From Boletus sp. NGJ (Eukaryota > Basidiomycota > Agaricomycetes > Boletales > Boletaceae): 64,000 nucleotides of DNA. The stretch is from positions 1,054,001-1,118,000 of the forward strand of contig JAGTXK010000073.1 in the NCBI GenBank assembly GCA_019096195.1, in the 5' to 3' direction. Under the pieces are notes generated by a model that worked only from the letters and a program-made list of their open reading frames with translations, ran no database searches and was not told the DNA's origin. The position numbers and the translations under genes were made by a program. Shown piece after piece: positions 10,719 to 23,692 of this stretch; position 1 is the stretch's first letter, and each line of letters starts with the position of its first letter.

Positions 10719-12804
10719 GCACGAGTACTTGCCTCTTGTGCGATTTCGTTATTGGGCCGTTGTATTTCGCGTGGATGCGTCCAGGCAAGTGTGCCAAATA
10801 ATTGCGGACGGGTAGGGAAAGATATCGATGAGGCTGATTCGCGTGCAGTGTACAAACTGTCCGTTGATGCAGTAGTACTGGGGACCACCTTTTGCATTTA
10901 AATCTGGGTGATCGACGGGGTTAGACGTCGGTAGAAGGCAAAGACGAGGAGGGACTTGCCAGTAAATTAGAGTGGATGTGCGTCCAATGATGAATGCAGG
11001 ATAAAAAGGTGCTTGAATTGGTATGAGACAATAATCAAGTGATGCTATGGATATAGGATACGATGCTGAGCTGCGTAATTGACAAGATAGATAGGGCCTT
11101 CGTCGACCTTTTGACCAGCTGAGAGGTAGAAGGACGAGCAGCAAAGATCTAGGAAGAAAGCACAAGATAGGTATAAAAAGACGACCGGGAACGAGGCCTC
11201 AAGGGGTCGTGAGCACTCAGGTCGCGTGTTGTGGATCAGGACTGAGGCAAAGCCGCCAGGAGTATGGAGAAGCTGATGGTGGTTGAGGGTTTTGTAAGTT
11301 CTGGAGTGTGATGGTAATGGAATGAGGTAAAGGGGAGGCTAGTAGAACTGTGCAGTGCAGGGTTTTGATCGCAACGTGCCCTTGTCGAGGCGGCGTTTGT
11401 CAAATAATTATGAGGAGAGAAAGCAGAGGAAAGACCGATGGGCCCGTTGGAAGCTGGAATTAGAACACGATACGAGCACGTTCAAGCGCTCGTCGTCGTC
11501 GTGCCGAAAGCTGAGGAAAGGACTGCAAGACGATGTCGTAGATGGTCGTTGTCCAGTTGGAAGAGAGGGCAGGTGCACTGGTTTCGCCAGTCGTGTCGTA
11601 ACGCCCGGAGCGGTTACTAATAACGGCTACAAACCTCGCCCCCATCAACGCGGCGCTGTCGTTCTAATCATCCACCGCGATACCCGCAGTCCCACCCTCG
11701 ACGACGATCCAGCCTCGCCGCTGGCAACACGTCCTCGAGACCCTGTATCAGACGGATGTCCCGTTTCCTCGACAACCAGGTCACACGGCGTACCATGATG
11801 CCGTGTATGCCCTCCGAGTCCTCAATCAGGCAAGCCTGCAAGCGTGTGCATACACGAGCGATGACCCCAGCGTACGCTAACCCCCAATGTATCTGCGACA
11901 CGTGTACTCACACGCCCACTTCGAAATGAATGGCAGCGGTTCCCCATTAGATACCTTGACTGAGTATTCAAGTCGCATTTGGCCCGTTTCTGTGAAGCGA
12001 TGAGGTTGCATCGCATCGCCGTCGAATAGCAGCCCTACAAGCTGCATGCATACTTGTACCCCCAGATCTCCCCTGCCTGCCAATCCTCAAAATGCTTCCG
12101 AAACTCGCGGACTTTGAACGACGGGCCATCTCGAGAATGAAATCTTGCCTTGCTCGTCCCCACTGTATCTCCTGCTCAGGTGGCCCTCTCCAATCGCCGT
12201 GGGATTCACCTATACTGTAGGCGAGATTATCATTCGGGGGATCATATCAACAGCGCCGAGTTCCAACACTATATTTATTGCACCGCCATCGGTTAGCCTA
12301 TCCGGATTCAATCAAACTACAAACAGACAATGGCGCAAAACGCTCGGTTTATGGCACATAGCCTTGTCCAGACGCTCGATAATGCTGTTTCTTTGCGGAG
12401 GGCACATAGAGAGGCTCCACCTAGTTCAGTTAAACGACGGAACACTCATCTCAGAACCAATACATAAGAGTCAGCTGATGATCATATCTGAACATGCGGC
12501 CCCCACGAGGTTTCGAATTTCAAGTCTCACGGGAGGAATAGGATGACCCCTTCGAGACCTTCGCATACTCACGATTTCAATTCCTTCTGAAGCGGATTGT
12601 TTCGTTTGTTAGGGTCAGACATGGAAATGAAACACAACTATGCGTTTCGGGCCAGGTTGGCAGGTTTGCCTTACACGCCTATCATATTGCATTGGCAGAA
12701 GGAACAAGGCGTCCAGTTACATGTGTATATCGATTGCCATATCATCTACATGTGCGTGTCAACCAAGCAAGACTGCCTCATGTTCACTCTGCGAACGCAT
12801 CGAA
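10719..12804. other. 2.1 kb without a confident gene
   Basis: Upstream of the CCCH gene and downstream of BLM10. The part next to 10718 should carry the CCCH promoter and a long 5' leader. Between about 11650 and 12210 the minus strand has frames that look coding (DGPSFKVREFRKHFEDWQ; GLLFDGDAMQPHRFTETG; LEYSVKVSNGEPLPFISK; GVIARVCTRLQACLIEDS). They lie in different phases and the gaps between some are too short for introns. I recognise no family. This may be a gene relic or an unassembled orphan gene. Confidence 0.35.
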
Positions 12805-15800
12805 TCAAGCATCTGCCAAATCCGAATCATAAGCACACTCTTAGATAGCTAGGGTGGTGAATTCTTACAATACGATGTGCCGACCAGCATGGTGGAAAGG
12901 CTCTGCAATTGGTCTTCGTCAAACGACAATTGGTCTTTGTGCCACGTATCCTAGCCAAACGTTACAATCCGTGTCCACTCAAACGAAATATCATACCTGA
13001 TGTGTCTACGTAGGAGGCGCGACATTTGGTGTCAATCGACGGTCAATGGATAATTGCGTACCTTCTTGAATTCGGAGGCACAGTGGCGTATTGTTGTTGA
13101 AATCGGAGGGGGATCGGTCGCATGTCGGGCGAGCACTGAAGATGTACAATCCGTTAACGCTGAATTACAAAGCACCATGACGTTGACGATGAAAGGAGCA
13201 CAGCCGACCTTCTGTAAGAGGAGGCATCCAAGATTCGACCGAGTAGGGGAAACTTTCAATCAAGGCACAAAGCCCAAGGATGGCAGAGTGCAATTTCTTC
13301 ATCGATTCACCATAATTAGGTGCTGATCGCGAGGGCAATTTGACTGTGCGAGCCAGGGAGATGAATCGATTCTATTGCGGAAGTGTCAGTTAGTTTCGGA
13401 AGATTTATTATTCATTCGCTACCTTGAGGGGTATGATGTTCTGACGCTGCGAGCAACGTACTATGCCGGATAGCGTCTTCGAGGACATCTCACGAACCTC
13501 TACATTCTCATCCGCTAGACATTCAAGGAGTACATCCATGACCTTTGAGACACCAGCGGGAGAGATCATCAGTAGGTTACGATAGAAAAACATCACCAAT
13601 GCTGGTAATGTATGTAGTCGGATGCGCCAGGACTGTGACAGTTCCGTGATTTCTCAACTGCGGGTGACAGCTGCTTCACTTACCCTGGAAAATTGTATCG
13701 CTTCTACCAGCTTTTCTAGAACGGCCTCTGCAAACGTGGCTGGCAAGTAAACCCCAGAAATCACCTGCAAAACGGCACTGCTATATTTCTGTAATTCTGG
13801 ATTGTCGTTGAGCTCCGACATGTTAAGTATTTCAGGCCTGCCAATGTGAGCGACTCTCGTCGACAGTTCAAAAATGGTAAACGTACAACATCTTCATGGC
13901 TGACGGAAATGCGAGGCATGCCTCGGAACCATGAAAAGAAACCCATAGCCACAAGAGCACTTCGAGGAAGGTAAGTGAGGTGACATTCAGTTTCGTATAA
14001 CTTACTCGTGAGACCAACTTTATCAAACTGATTACGGATCAGATGAGGTCGATGAACCTATGGTTAAACGCCTACCTGGGACTGAGATACTCGCGGAGGG
14101 GAGAAACGCTGATCCTTCCACTCAGTAAGCTGCTGGAAAATCTGCTGGAATCGATCGTCGAATACACTTTCTCTGCAAAGTTGTTCAATATAGACAGACA
14201 AAAACATAGAACACGCTCACCGAGTACCAAGAGGGTCCTGAGTCTCACCACAAGAAGTCAACAGTGCAGCCACCGAGGGATACGATGGACCCCATTTGTT
14301 CCTTGCAATGACAAAAAGTGCACTCGCGATAATGTTCCGAATCTGTGCAAGTTTTCAAGCCAGTCAGACGCGAAGATTAAGCATGCCAGAAGGCATACCT
14401 CTGCATAATTCGAGTCTGCATTGTCGAAGAACAACGAGACATATTTTTCTGAGATCGGATTAAATCGAACCCCCATGCAATCCATTAATACGACGACAGC
14501 ATTTAATGATTTTGTAACTGAGATGGTGTGAGTAATGCAGCTTGAAAGGCACGATTATGCTGATATACCTGCAAATGCTGAGTCTCCCTGAAAGTCTAGT
14601 TGGAGAGACAGAATCCAATCCACCAAAGGTTTATTTCGGCGAGGATCGCGGTCTTCCAGTACCGTCTCACATCGAGCAACTCAGCGAGGTTGTGTGAACA
14701 GCGGTGGGGAACACTTACTTGAAGGAATGAGGTCCAGTAGACCACAGTATCTGGTCGAGCTTGGGAGAGGATGTGGTCGAAGCGAGGCACAAACCAGCCC
14801 CACAGGGTATTAAGACTACGTTGCGACCAGTGCTTGGATCCTATGGCACGTGAGTACATGCAAATATAAGTCGCAATTAACATACCGCGAAGTAAGCCAG
14901 TTAGGATTTCAGCAGCCGCGGCCTGTTGGAATTTATCTGTATTGGCGAGGAGAGGCTCTACTACATCGAGCAAGTCTTGCAGGGTAGCATCCCCAAACAT
15001 TTTGGCTATAGGTTATTCGTATGTTAACCATCATTTAGCCTGTTTGTATGAAAAGACGAACCAATAGACTTGATAAACAAAACATTTTCAGGACGCAAGT
15101 CGGAAGCGTTGGCATTGTTGTCTGTTTCCTGGCTCCATAGTGCGGCCAGCTTTGAGTAGTAGTTTTTACCAGTGTGCTCGCTTATGATGGCTAATGATTC
15201 GGAGGATGATGCGTCCCACACAATAGGTTGCGTTGAGTCGGGGGTGTCGTATCCTCGGATGGTTGTGGTCCATGTCAAAAATCCGGTCTCAAATTTGTCG
15301 ACCAAACAATTACTGGCAAACCGTCAACATGGGTTCAGTTTATTGCTGGTTGTGCTTACTTGGGCCCTACTACAGGCTCGTGGAGGGTGCTCAAGAACTG
15401 GGTGTGATCATTGATGGTAATTTCCCTGGATAACGGATTTCGCCATTGACAGAGCCAAAGTTCATCGTCATTCTTTGCATAGGTTCTCATTTTGATGAAA
15501 AGTGATTCTCGCACGATACCCCTAGGAGCAATGGTTATGTAGAAACCATAGTGTGCATCAAAAAGATAAACAGTCCTTACAGCTGTGCGTTGAGCCGAAT
15601 CGAGGGTTGGACGCTTGTGGTTTGCCCCATCAAGAACCTCACTGCATCAGGCGGTGTCGGTGCGTCTCGTCTCATGAGCCCGAGAATAAAACTGATGGCC
15701 ATTTGGACATATCGCCACTGATAGAGTGGTTATCAATCAACAATATGACAGTAGGCAGGGTACGAACGTGAGTGGCAGGACTGACGGCGATGCCAAGCAC

Positions 15801-18800
15801 AAAGTTCAGCTGGGAAACGGAGGTGGATCGGCATTGCTCAGTGTTGATTCAATTCACAAATGCATAAACCTACTGTGTGCTCATGCTCCTGGAGTTGTTT
15901 CTGAGCTCTCTTGGGGGCTCTTGCTAGAGCAATTCCCCGTAACTCGGTGTCAATATTACGAGCATCCAGTTCCGCCTCAAGATCGCGAAGAGCAGCATTG
16001 GCCCTAGGGGTATCCGCAGAATGTACAGCCGTGCGGATGACCTCTTCATTGAGGTGAATGAGGCAGTCGGAGGAATTTGTCGAGACCAACTTCTGAACCG
16101 AAGGCTTCCAACAACGTCCGGTCAGTCGAGGCATGGTGAGTGTATTGGACCCACACCTTCTCTTCCTGTTGACATTCCAGCAAAGAAAGCAAGTATCGCC
16201 TCTGCAACCCCTGATCTGCTAAGATATGAGCCTAGCGACAGCAGACACTTGGTGTCATACCAGCCATTATATATGCAGCTTTTCCGATGGAACGATTCAG
16301 TGTGGGGCGTGGTAGTGATAAATAGAACACACTCACTTGTTCCCTTATTTCCAAGCACGTAGAGAGCGCCTTTCATGCGATCAGGGTTGTTCCCCCTGCT
16401 TAACGAATCGAACATAATTGGCAAGATGTATCTCGTGGATCGCACATAATACTGTCCCCGTGATCAGTTCACGTACGAGCACAGCGTGAGGCAACTTACA
16501 CCGCATATGTTGTGTAGGACATTTTGCGCGAGACTGCAGAAGTCAAAACGAGGGTCCAGAAGAACAATCACCCACGTACCGCCGCACCCTGGTATACGGC
16601 GATAAACAAAGTTCCGCCAAGTCGTCCTTTAGCAATCGATCATCCAACGCCGAGCGTCGGCGATACAGAGCGTGCATGTACAGGCGGCTAGAATGGTAGA
16701 GTTGTGCTCGCTTAACCCAAACAACTCGTGCGTTGTCTTTTTGACGCGCGGACATACGATTCACTCTGCACGAGGTAACTTAACCACAGCCACATGAGGA
16801 AATAAAATAAAGACTGGACGCACTCTCGGGACTGTGAAAAGTTCTTCAGCGTAGTTGTAAATTCTCCTCTGCTCATTCCATAGTCGAGGAAGAACGTATC
16901 GAGGGCTCTGACCACTGCGATCACAGCATCAATGTGGTCTTCCTCGTCTTGGTCTTGGCGCAACTTCATTGCAGCAAGGTGTATGAGATTCCCGAACCGG
17001 GTCCGCAGCTCCACGACACGCTGGTAGCGTGGATCTTGTGGATTCGTCAGAACTATCCCTGCTTGAACATCCAATTGGTCGACAATGAGTCCTTCTACAT
17101 CAACATCCGGGTCGCAGCAGGAATTGGCAACTTCCTTGGGAGCCTCCTTGTAGATTGTAGGCATGCCACTCCAGACTGCTTTCGAGAAAGCCAGATAGCT
17201 ACTCTCAGATGTTAGTGGAGTTACAGCCGACCCTTTCCACAACACCCACCGGCAGAAATCGTTGCGGGCGATGCTATCCCATGTACCAGAAGAATTTACG
17301 AGGGCCTCGAGCTTGTCGAGTGTTGGAGAAGCAATGCGATCCAAGATTTGAAGTACGAAGTCGACCTCTTCCGCGTTTGGAACTGGGGTATTTCGGGTAA
17401 GCTTTTGAAGAGAGCTGGTGAAACGTTACCATCTACCATGCCATTCAATTTTGACATCTTTAGGTTCACAAAGGTGGCCCCACTGCCTGCTGTGGGTTTT
17501 ATTGAAATCTGAAAAAAAAAAAAAAAAAATTTACCATGTGTCACCAACACGAAACAACACCCAAATCCCTACCTGGATCCATCCATTGATCACTGTTGAC
17601 GAAATGATTATTGATAGGGTAAACTGTTGTCAATGTATGCAACACTCGTGATACCAAAGCAGCAGTCCCTGAGTACCCTCTCTCGCTCTTCGTTTTCTCA
17701 AGCAAGAGTGACAGAAGCTGGATAACAGTCTCTTTATGTTTGAGTAACTGTGGGCATGTCGTCAGATGATCATTTCAAGGTTTCTTCCTCATAACTTACG
17801 GCGGGGCCACCGTACCCGAGGCATCCTCTGAGGATGGACATGTCTAACGTGGGAAGTTGGGAAAATTAGTACACAACCATGAGGATCATAAGTTGATGCT
17901 CACTCCAGTGGAGGGTCGTATCAGAGGGCACACTCTCATGCGTCGAGGTTGTACGAATGCTCGACGCCCCGTGTTTCAGCTCCTCTTGAATCTGCAAAAC
18001 ACAGAAGGGTAAAAACAGGTCAATTGTTCGTTGAGGTTTCGCACGCGCAAGACATGCAACGAGGTGCCCAAATGCCCTCACGGCATTCGACTTCGCGTTC
18101 GCTGTGGCGTAATCGTAAACTAAGTTGAGAACCAGGTCGAAGAGCTGATCGGATAGATGGAGACAGACGACATCGGCCATGCTCTTTATAGACTTCAGAA
18201 CTACTTCCTCAGTCTTACCTCCTGTCGTCTTCTTTCGGCCTCCTTCTTCTGGGAGATTCTCGTACAGGGCGAGAATACGCCGGAAGAGGGACGCCACCCA
18301 ATCTGCAACGTTGAGTCTTCAGTGACCTTTACTAAAGACGGATCTAGTACCTGCAAAGCCTGAAGTGCTTTCGCGAACAAGAGCGCGCTCTTCTTCCCTG
18401 CTCAGGGGGACGAATGGGCTCATCTCAACGCCGTCAGGCAGATGGGTTTCGTCATTGTCGAGCTCTATGAGATTTTCGCAAGGTACATCACCGGATAACG
18501 CGAACCCTGACTGGTGCATAGAAATATCGCCAATCTTAATATGCTGGATCGCGCTGACAATGAATGAGGTTGCGCATATAGTCTTATTCGGGTCATTCTG
18601 TACGCAAGAACGTCAAGGATAGACTGAGAGATGGGAAGAATGTGACAGACCAAATCAATGCCCGGGACGCACAACTCAAGGAGAGGTAGAAGGTGTTTCT
18701 GACCAGGGCGCCACACACTTTCGGAGACCAAGGGAAGAGATATACCAGAAAGTACCTTGAGAACTGCCGTAGTCCGGTGGGTCTCGTTGACAACTTCTAA

Positions 18801-20742
18801 CCCTCCATAGGCGCGTTCAAGTAGCTCTGGCATGACTAACGTGGGCTCGAGTTGTGCCATCACGCGCAAGGCTCCTTGGGTCATAGCGAGAGACAACGGA
18901 TCCTTCGAGAACATTGCAAGTAAGGCAGGTGTCAGAAGGCTGGTGACGAACGCTCGACGGATCACGGTCGTGAGACGACGGGTCTTGAGATTATCCATCA
19001 ATGAGACAGCACTGCAAGCTACCTTATAACACTTACCACCGGAGTGCGACAGGAAGGCAGTTGCTCCTCAAACCAACGATCAGCAAACTCGGCCGTCAAG
19101 CGTTGAAGGAAGCTTGTGAGCTGCAAACAAAATCAGGAAACATGACATGAAGTACAGAACCAACTCACCAACACCGTCCAATGACCATGATTAGATGGAT
19201 GGAAAAACGATTCCGTGCTGGTAATCAGGCGATCTAAAGTGTCCATGGCTCTTGAACCCGCAAGATATGTCGGTTGTCCACTTTGGGAAGACGGCGTCGC
19301 AGATGCAGAATCACCACGAAGAGGGCTATCGACTGCCATGGAATAGACGAATAGCTTAGCGAGAGCATCTATATCAAGACCATGTTGGTGTCTCAATGCA
19401 AGCGAAACGTCGCCTAACTCACTTATGCGACTGATGGTTTTCTTAATTTTGGACCCCTGGCGTACTGAGGCTGCATCCGCATGCGCAGAGGTCAGATTTG
19501 GGTTCTGCAGGAATATTAAAAACTACGTGGATGGGCACAGCGTCGAATATGCTCACTCTAGATTTCCCTACAGGAACATCTGGGAATGAGTGTGAGGAAT
19601 GTGAACGTGACAGGTACGCGGTTGGGAGCCTACACATGGATTCGAACCCCTTGCTGACCAGTAAAGTCCATTCCTGCTCGGACCATATACCTACGTCCTT
19701 CCACTGTGCACCACCTTCTTCACCAAAATTACCAGCTTTTCCCGCAACGTGTTCCTCCGCCAAATTTCCAGCCATTTCGAGGAAGCGATCATCCATCGAA
19801 AAGGAGTTGAATGCCCCCCAAAGTTTGAACACGACAGGAAGGTAGAGGTGAGGATGAGAGGGAGGAACGAACGAAGTTAGCACTGGAATCATGGTTAGGA
19901 TCGTCTACATGGGGTCAGCATGCGTAAGCGATGGGCAACGAAAAGGTGACGGAGCTCACGTTTGGGGTGATCATCGGCAAGAAAGTGCTGAGCATGTCAG
20001 GGATGTCGTCAGCAGAGAAGTACGGTTTGCAACTTTCTGCGACGTAGAGCAAGATGTTGTTCAAATTACGACTACGGGGAGTATGTCGATAAAACAAAAG
20101 CCAAAGGATGTAAAGGTTGCGCACTTGGTTTGACCAAGGCGCTTCTTTGGAAAGAGCTCCTTGTAGAGGACCTGCCAAAGGGGCCACCATGGGAGGTGTA
20201 GATCTTTGGATTCAAGCCTGCGTTTGCCGGTCTTGCCGAGGAGACGAGAGAGCATGTCTGCCCAGCTTCGGATGACGCGGACGTCCAAACCAGGAATGAG
20301 ACATAACTCGTAATAAAACCTAACAAGCTTGACACGAGTAGAGGTTTTCATGGGAAAACGCAACTGCAGCCAACTAGGCAGGATAAGGGATTTGAGACGA
20401 GAGAAGGGTGGAGAGTTACCATTGCAGCATTGCATCCCAAGTTGTGAGAACGGTCCAGTTCTTGGACTCGACACATATAAGAAGGCTTGCGATGATGTGC
20501 TCTAGCTTGTCCTGCATCTCCTGGAGAGACTCACACTTGTAGGGCAGAGCATCGAGGTATACCGCAAGGTTGGCTCTTTGTTTCTCATAGGAGGATTGGT
20601 CTGGGGCGAGAGGTGATATCTCTTCAGCAGGGGAGTCTAGGACGTCGATATCGTCCTCGTCCATCTCCACGCCTTGGATGGAGAGGTTACCAGAGCCTAG
20701 TTCGGCGACGATGCTAGGCATGAATAGATCAAGAGCAGCCAT
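12805..20742 (-). CDS. BLM10: Proteasome activator Blm10/PA200
   Basis: Giant HEAT-repeat protein that caps the 20S proteasome core and acts in nuclear proteasome assembly and degradation. The ATG is at 20742 (MAALDLFMPSIVAELG), followed by an acidic patch and LPYKCESLQEMQDKLEHI, a conserved Blm10 start. Conserved central pieces include GGAQWKDVGIWSEQEW (around 19650-19750) and RRVTLDNR-region equivalents spread over many short exons. The C-terminal domain is LADENVEVREMSSKTLSG (around 13450-13530), then LARHATDPPPISTTIRHC, a 9-nt exon coding THQ (12997-13005), DTWHKDQLSFDEDQLQSL (12869-12950) and an 8-nt last exon (12805-12812). The last splice yields ...GTSYYA-stop, the HbYX tail that docks into the proteasome alpha ring. 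I did not resolve every internal exon. One intron ends in an 18-T tract before its acceptor (17512-17529). Confidence 0.93.
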
Positions 20743-20913
20743 CGGGAATGAAGATGAGAGGAAGTGGGATATGGGAGGAAAGGGGACGAGACGTACGACC
20801 GTTATATTTAAGTATGTGTATGCGCTGACGCGTCCTTTTTCTGCGGACGGATTGCGTATACGCACTACCGATCGATGCTGGGAGACTTGCGAGTCACGAC
20901 CGCAGCCACCGTG

Positions 20914-20919
20914 CACGTG
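20914..20919. promoter_or_regulatory. CACGTG E-box in BLM10/AIM18 divergent promoter
   Basis: Palindromic CACGTG, the core for Cbf1/bHLH factors, 20 bases before the plus-strand ATG and about 170 bases before the BLM10 ATG. The sequence is certain; function is inferred. Confidence 0.35.
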
Positions 20920-20938
20920 CCCCACCCACAACTTGATC

Positions 20939-21925
20939 ATGTCACACTTCAAGCTCTGCTCGTCCCGCTCCTGGTCTAAGCCCATCCTGTATGGCGTCGC
21001 CTCTCTCTTCTCCTCAGCGTTCGCCTTCCACCACGCGACCACCCCCATCCATCTCGACGCCCCCCGCATTACGAGGGAGGACGTGCTAGGTAAGCTCTTG
21101 CCGTGGCCGCATGCTCTACATACCACCTCAACCCGGCTCGACCTTAGTCGACCCTGCCACCTCCATCGAGTTTCCGAAAGAACTTCGAGTCCCTTCCAGG
21201 TTTCCGCTGCCTCCACACTCTCTTCTGGGGGTCGGTGCACGGGCAGTCTCCTTTCTTGGCATCAACGTCTATTCCGTCGGGTTCTATGCTGACCTCACAA
21301 ACCCCAAACTCAAAGTCTGTTTAATCTGCAATGGCGTGTGCAGTGATACTGACCCGGCAGCACGCTGCTGCAGATCCCTATCAGTGCTACACCCGAGGAA
21401 AAAATCAACTATATAGTCCGAAACACTTCCTGCGTACTCCGCATTGGTGAGATTGCCCCATGTTCATCTCGAGTTGGTTTACATATCCATGTCCATAGTA
21501 CCGACACGCCACACCTCGTACACTCACCTGCGTGATGGTTTTGTGCGCGCTTTGACCGCACGTCTCCAACTCGCCAAGTCGCGTGGAATCCTTTCCGCTG
21601 AAACGGAAGCTGCTGTACAGTCTCCTCTCCGCAAACTTAAATCGATCTTCCCCACTACCAAACTCTCAAAGGGTCATCCCCTCGACGTCCACCTCACTGC
21701 ACCCACCGGAGACCTAGCGCGCCCGAGGAATTTGGCATTTTTAGATTTGGGTGTTGTTGAGAGTGACTGGGTCGCTGAGGAGTTTGTATTAGCATACTTT
21801 GATGGAGAGGGAATCAGCCCACCGGTGAGCATTATTGTTAGCTATAAAAAAAAAAAAGCCTGCTAAGCGCGCAAGTCCAGCTGAAAAGGGCGACTATAGA
21901 ACGAATGAGTAACATTGGGAACTAA
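20939..21925 (+). CDS. AIM18: Chalcone isomerase-like mitochondrial protein (AIM18/AIM46 type)
   Basis: Fungal chalcone-isomerase-fold proteins of this kind are mitochondrial and of uncertain biochemical function; they are not thought to act in flavonoid synthesis. Exons 20939-21089, 21148-21314, 21374-21446, 21499-21824 and 21881-21925 join in phase to 253 residues. The N-terminus has a basic stretch and a hydrophobic segment (ILYGVASLFSSAFAF), fitting a mitochondrial signal-anchor. The core is PHSLLGVGARAVSFLGI, NVYSVGFYADLT, RDGFVRALTARLQLA and a C-terminal strand with GDLARPRNLAFLDLGVVES. The last coding exon is only 45 nt (LKRATIERMSNIGN), behind an intron with a 12-A run. Start shares a 196-bp divergent region with BLM10. 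AIM18 versus its paralogue AIM46 cannot be separated here. Confidence 0.86.
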
Positions 21926-22017
21926 CTATCTTATTTGTATGATCAACCCCGGACGAAACCGGGAGATCCCGACCTGGAGAAGCCTCCAGCACAAGTTATA
22001 TATTTTTTTCATCGTTG

Positions 22018-22090
22018 TCCCGTTTAGCTCAGTTGGTAGAGCGCGTCACTAGTAATGACGAGGTCAGTCGTTCAAATCGGCTAATGGGAA
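22018..22090 (+). tRNA. tRNA-Thr (anticodon AGT), no intron
   Basis: Full cloverleaf by eye. The acceptor arm TCCCGTT pairs with AATGGGA and there is one discriminator A. The D arm is GCTC/GAGC. The anticodon stem CGTCA/TGACG holds loop CTAGTAA with AGT at the anticodon. The variable region is AGGTC and the T arm is AGTCG-TTCAAAT-CGGCT. A run of seven T follows at once. Confidence 0.93.
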
Positions 22091-22097
22091 TTTTTTT
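22091..22097 (+). terminator. Pol III terminator of tRNA-Thr
   Basis: Seven consecutive T directly after the tRNA discriminator base, the standard Pol III stop signal. Confidence 0.8.
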
Positions 22098-22262
22098 GAT
22101 CTTGCCAACGCACTACATAAGTTTAAAGTGTTAGATAGTTGCTGGTGTGCGTGTGAGGAAATCGCCCTAGCAAAACTGTTTCATTTTTGTGCTCCAGCCG
22201 TCAACGTACTCGGTATGTAGTACATAGTGACGGCTGTTTGAGTGATCCCAAAACGAGTGTTT

Positions 22263-23692
22263 ATGCAACCTCGCCTCCCAATGATGTCTACAGTCTCACT
22301 TGCCCGCTTATCAAGGCCCCTCTGTTGCGCGCAACCCGCCCGCTCACGCTGGGTCACCTCCAGAACATATACTAGTGGTCAAAGTACTCCATCTTCTCTC
22401 CTCACTTCCGCCCTCGACCAGAAGCAAAGAACGTCTCACTCGAGCAGGGAGGACTCAGTGGGGCCATTCCAACTCGGTATCTCACAGGCAGCCCTGAGGC
22501 GCGGAGAGAAGGCCAAGAAATGGTCAGAGCTGAGTGTCGGTGGCAAGGGTAAGTTATCACCACTTGACGTCGCCAATATCAATGGGGAGTGTACTGTAGC
22601 TGATGGCAATATGTTCTAGTGCTACGCACAACGCAACGTACTACCAACCTAACTGTAATATTGCTCGGTGCTGGGCTGTCCGCCGTGCTTGTCTACGCAC
22701 TTACGTCGGAACTCTTTTCGAAGAACTCGCCCACTGTGCTCTATAGTGACGCTTGTGAGCGAATCAAAACTTCCCCCCGAGTAAGTCTTCCACCCCTGAC
22801 AGTGAATCGTTCATCGATTAATCGGGTGGTAGGTCGCTAAGTACCTTCACGCTCCCCTCACTTTTCACAACAACCCACCCTCTTCCGTGCGTCCGCGTCA
22901 CCGCCATCGACATGTAGCATCACAGATAGCGGTTGACTCCTCCGGCCGGGAACACATGCTGTTGAACTTTTACATTGAAGGTTCCTCTTTGGCGTCATTC
23001 CCAACAGAAGATGAGAAGGTCAGCTATGTCGATTCGCTGGCCTCCTTGAGTTTCGAGGACGTCAAGGAGAAAATGTCTTGCTTCATCGACTTGGCGAGGA
23101 GCGCCTTCAAGTATCTCAGAGGGGACAGTGTCTCCTCTGCGACGCCTCCAGCGACAGCGGACAAAGAGAGGTACAAGGGCCAGGAAAGAACCGAAGAGCA
23201 CTCCTGGTGGGGGCTAACAGGTCTGTTTTCTGGACTCCGCGTGCGGAGATCACACGATGGAGGCAGCCATGGTGTAATTACAGCTTGGACGGAAGGGGAG
23301 GTACATGCAGATCTCGTGAGGGTGCGTTGAATGATTTTTCAGTTGTCAACTCAGCCATGGTACTCAAAACATGGAGTACCAATGGGCACTCGCCGCATTA
23401 TACGTTCCGTGCACCATTCGCTTACTCGTCTACGTCTGGCGAGACGCATAGGGACATTGCATACTGACAGCTTGATGTGACAGAACGATGAAGGATACTT
23501 CGTGTTCAGGTACCTTCTTATAGACATACCAAGTGCGTATCTTTGCCTCCACAGGAGACCTTCTTGATGCGGTCCGGCTCACTCTAATTGGACTTCTTAA
23601 TAGACTCGGACAGTCGTAGCCCGATCAGGGTATTTGTCGAGCGGGCACCAGGCGTTCGCGAAAACGAGCCTATCATGCGGTTTCATTCATAA
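22263..23692 (+). CDS. TIM21: Mitochondrial inner-membrane translocase subunit Tim21
   Basis: Tim21 tethers the TIM23 complex to the TOM complex and to respiratory supercomplexes. Exons 22263-22548, 22620-22780, 22833-23321, 23484-23532 and 23604-23692 join in phase to 357 residues. The N-terminus is rich in Arg/Ser with no acids (presequence-like). One TM segment follows (LTVILLGAGLSAVLVYALTS), then the conserved intermembrane-space domain: FSKNSPTVLYSDACERIK, VAKYLHAPLTFHNNPPSS, RHRHRHVASQIAVDSSGR and DEGYFVFRYLLIDIP. An insert of about 90 residues in the middle of the domain is acidic/Ser-rich. The family is commonly shorter, so this insert explains the extra length. ATGs at 22281 and 22284 are alternative starts. 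It begins about 170 bases after the tRNA. Confidence 0.88.

Noticed and set aside
11355-11798. Plus-strand frame of 147 codons as a gene
   Set aside because: Arg/Ser-rich composition with no start context, splice logic or family; opposite equally unconvincing minus frames.
21845-21857. A-rich run after the AIM18-type gene as a possible retroposon poly-A tail
   Set aside because: It lies inside a normal 56-nt intron just before the last 45-nt coding exon and has no target-site duplication.
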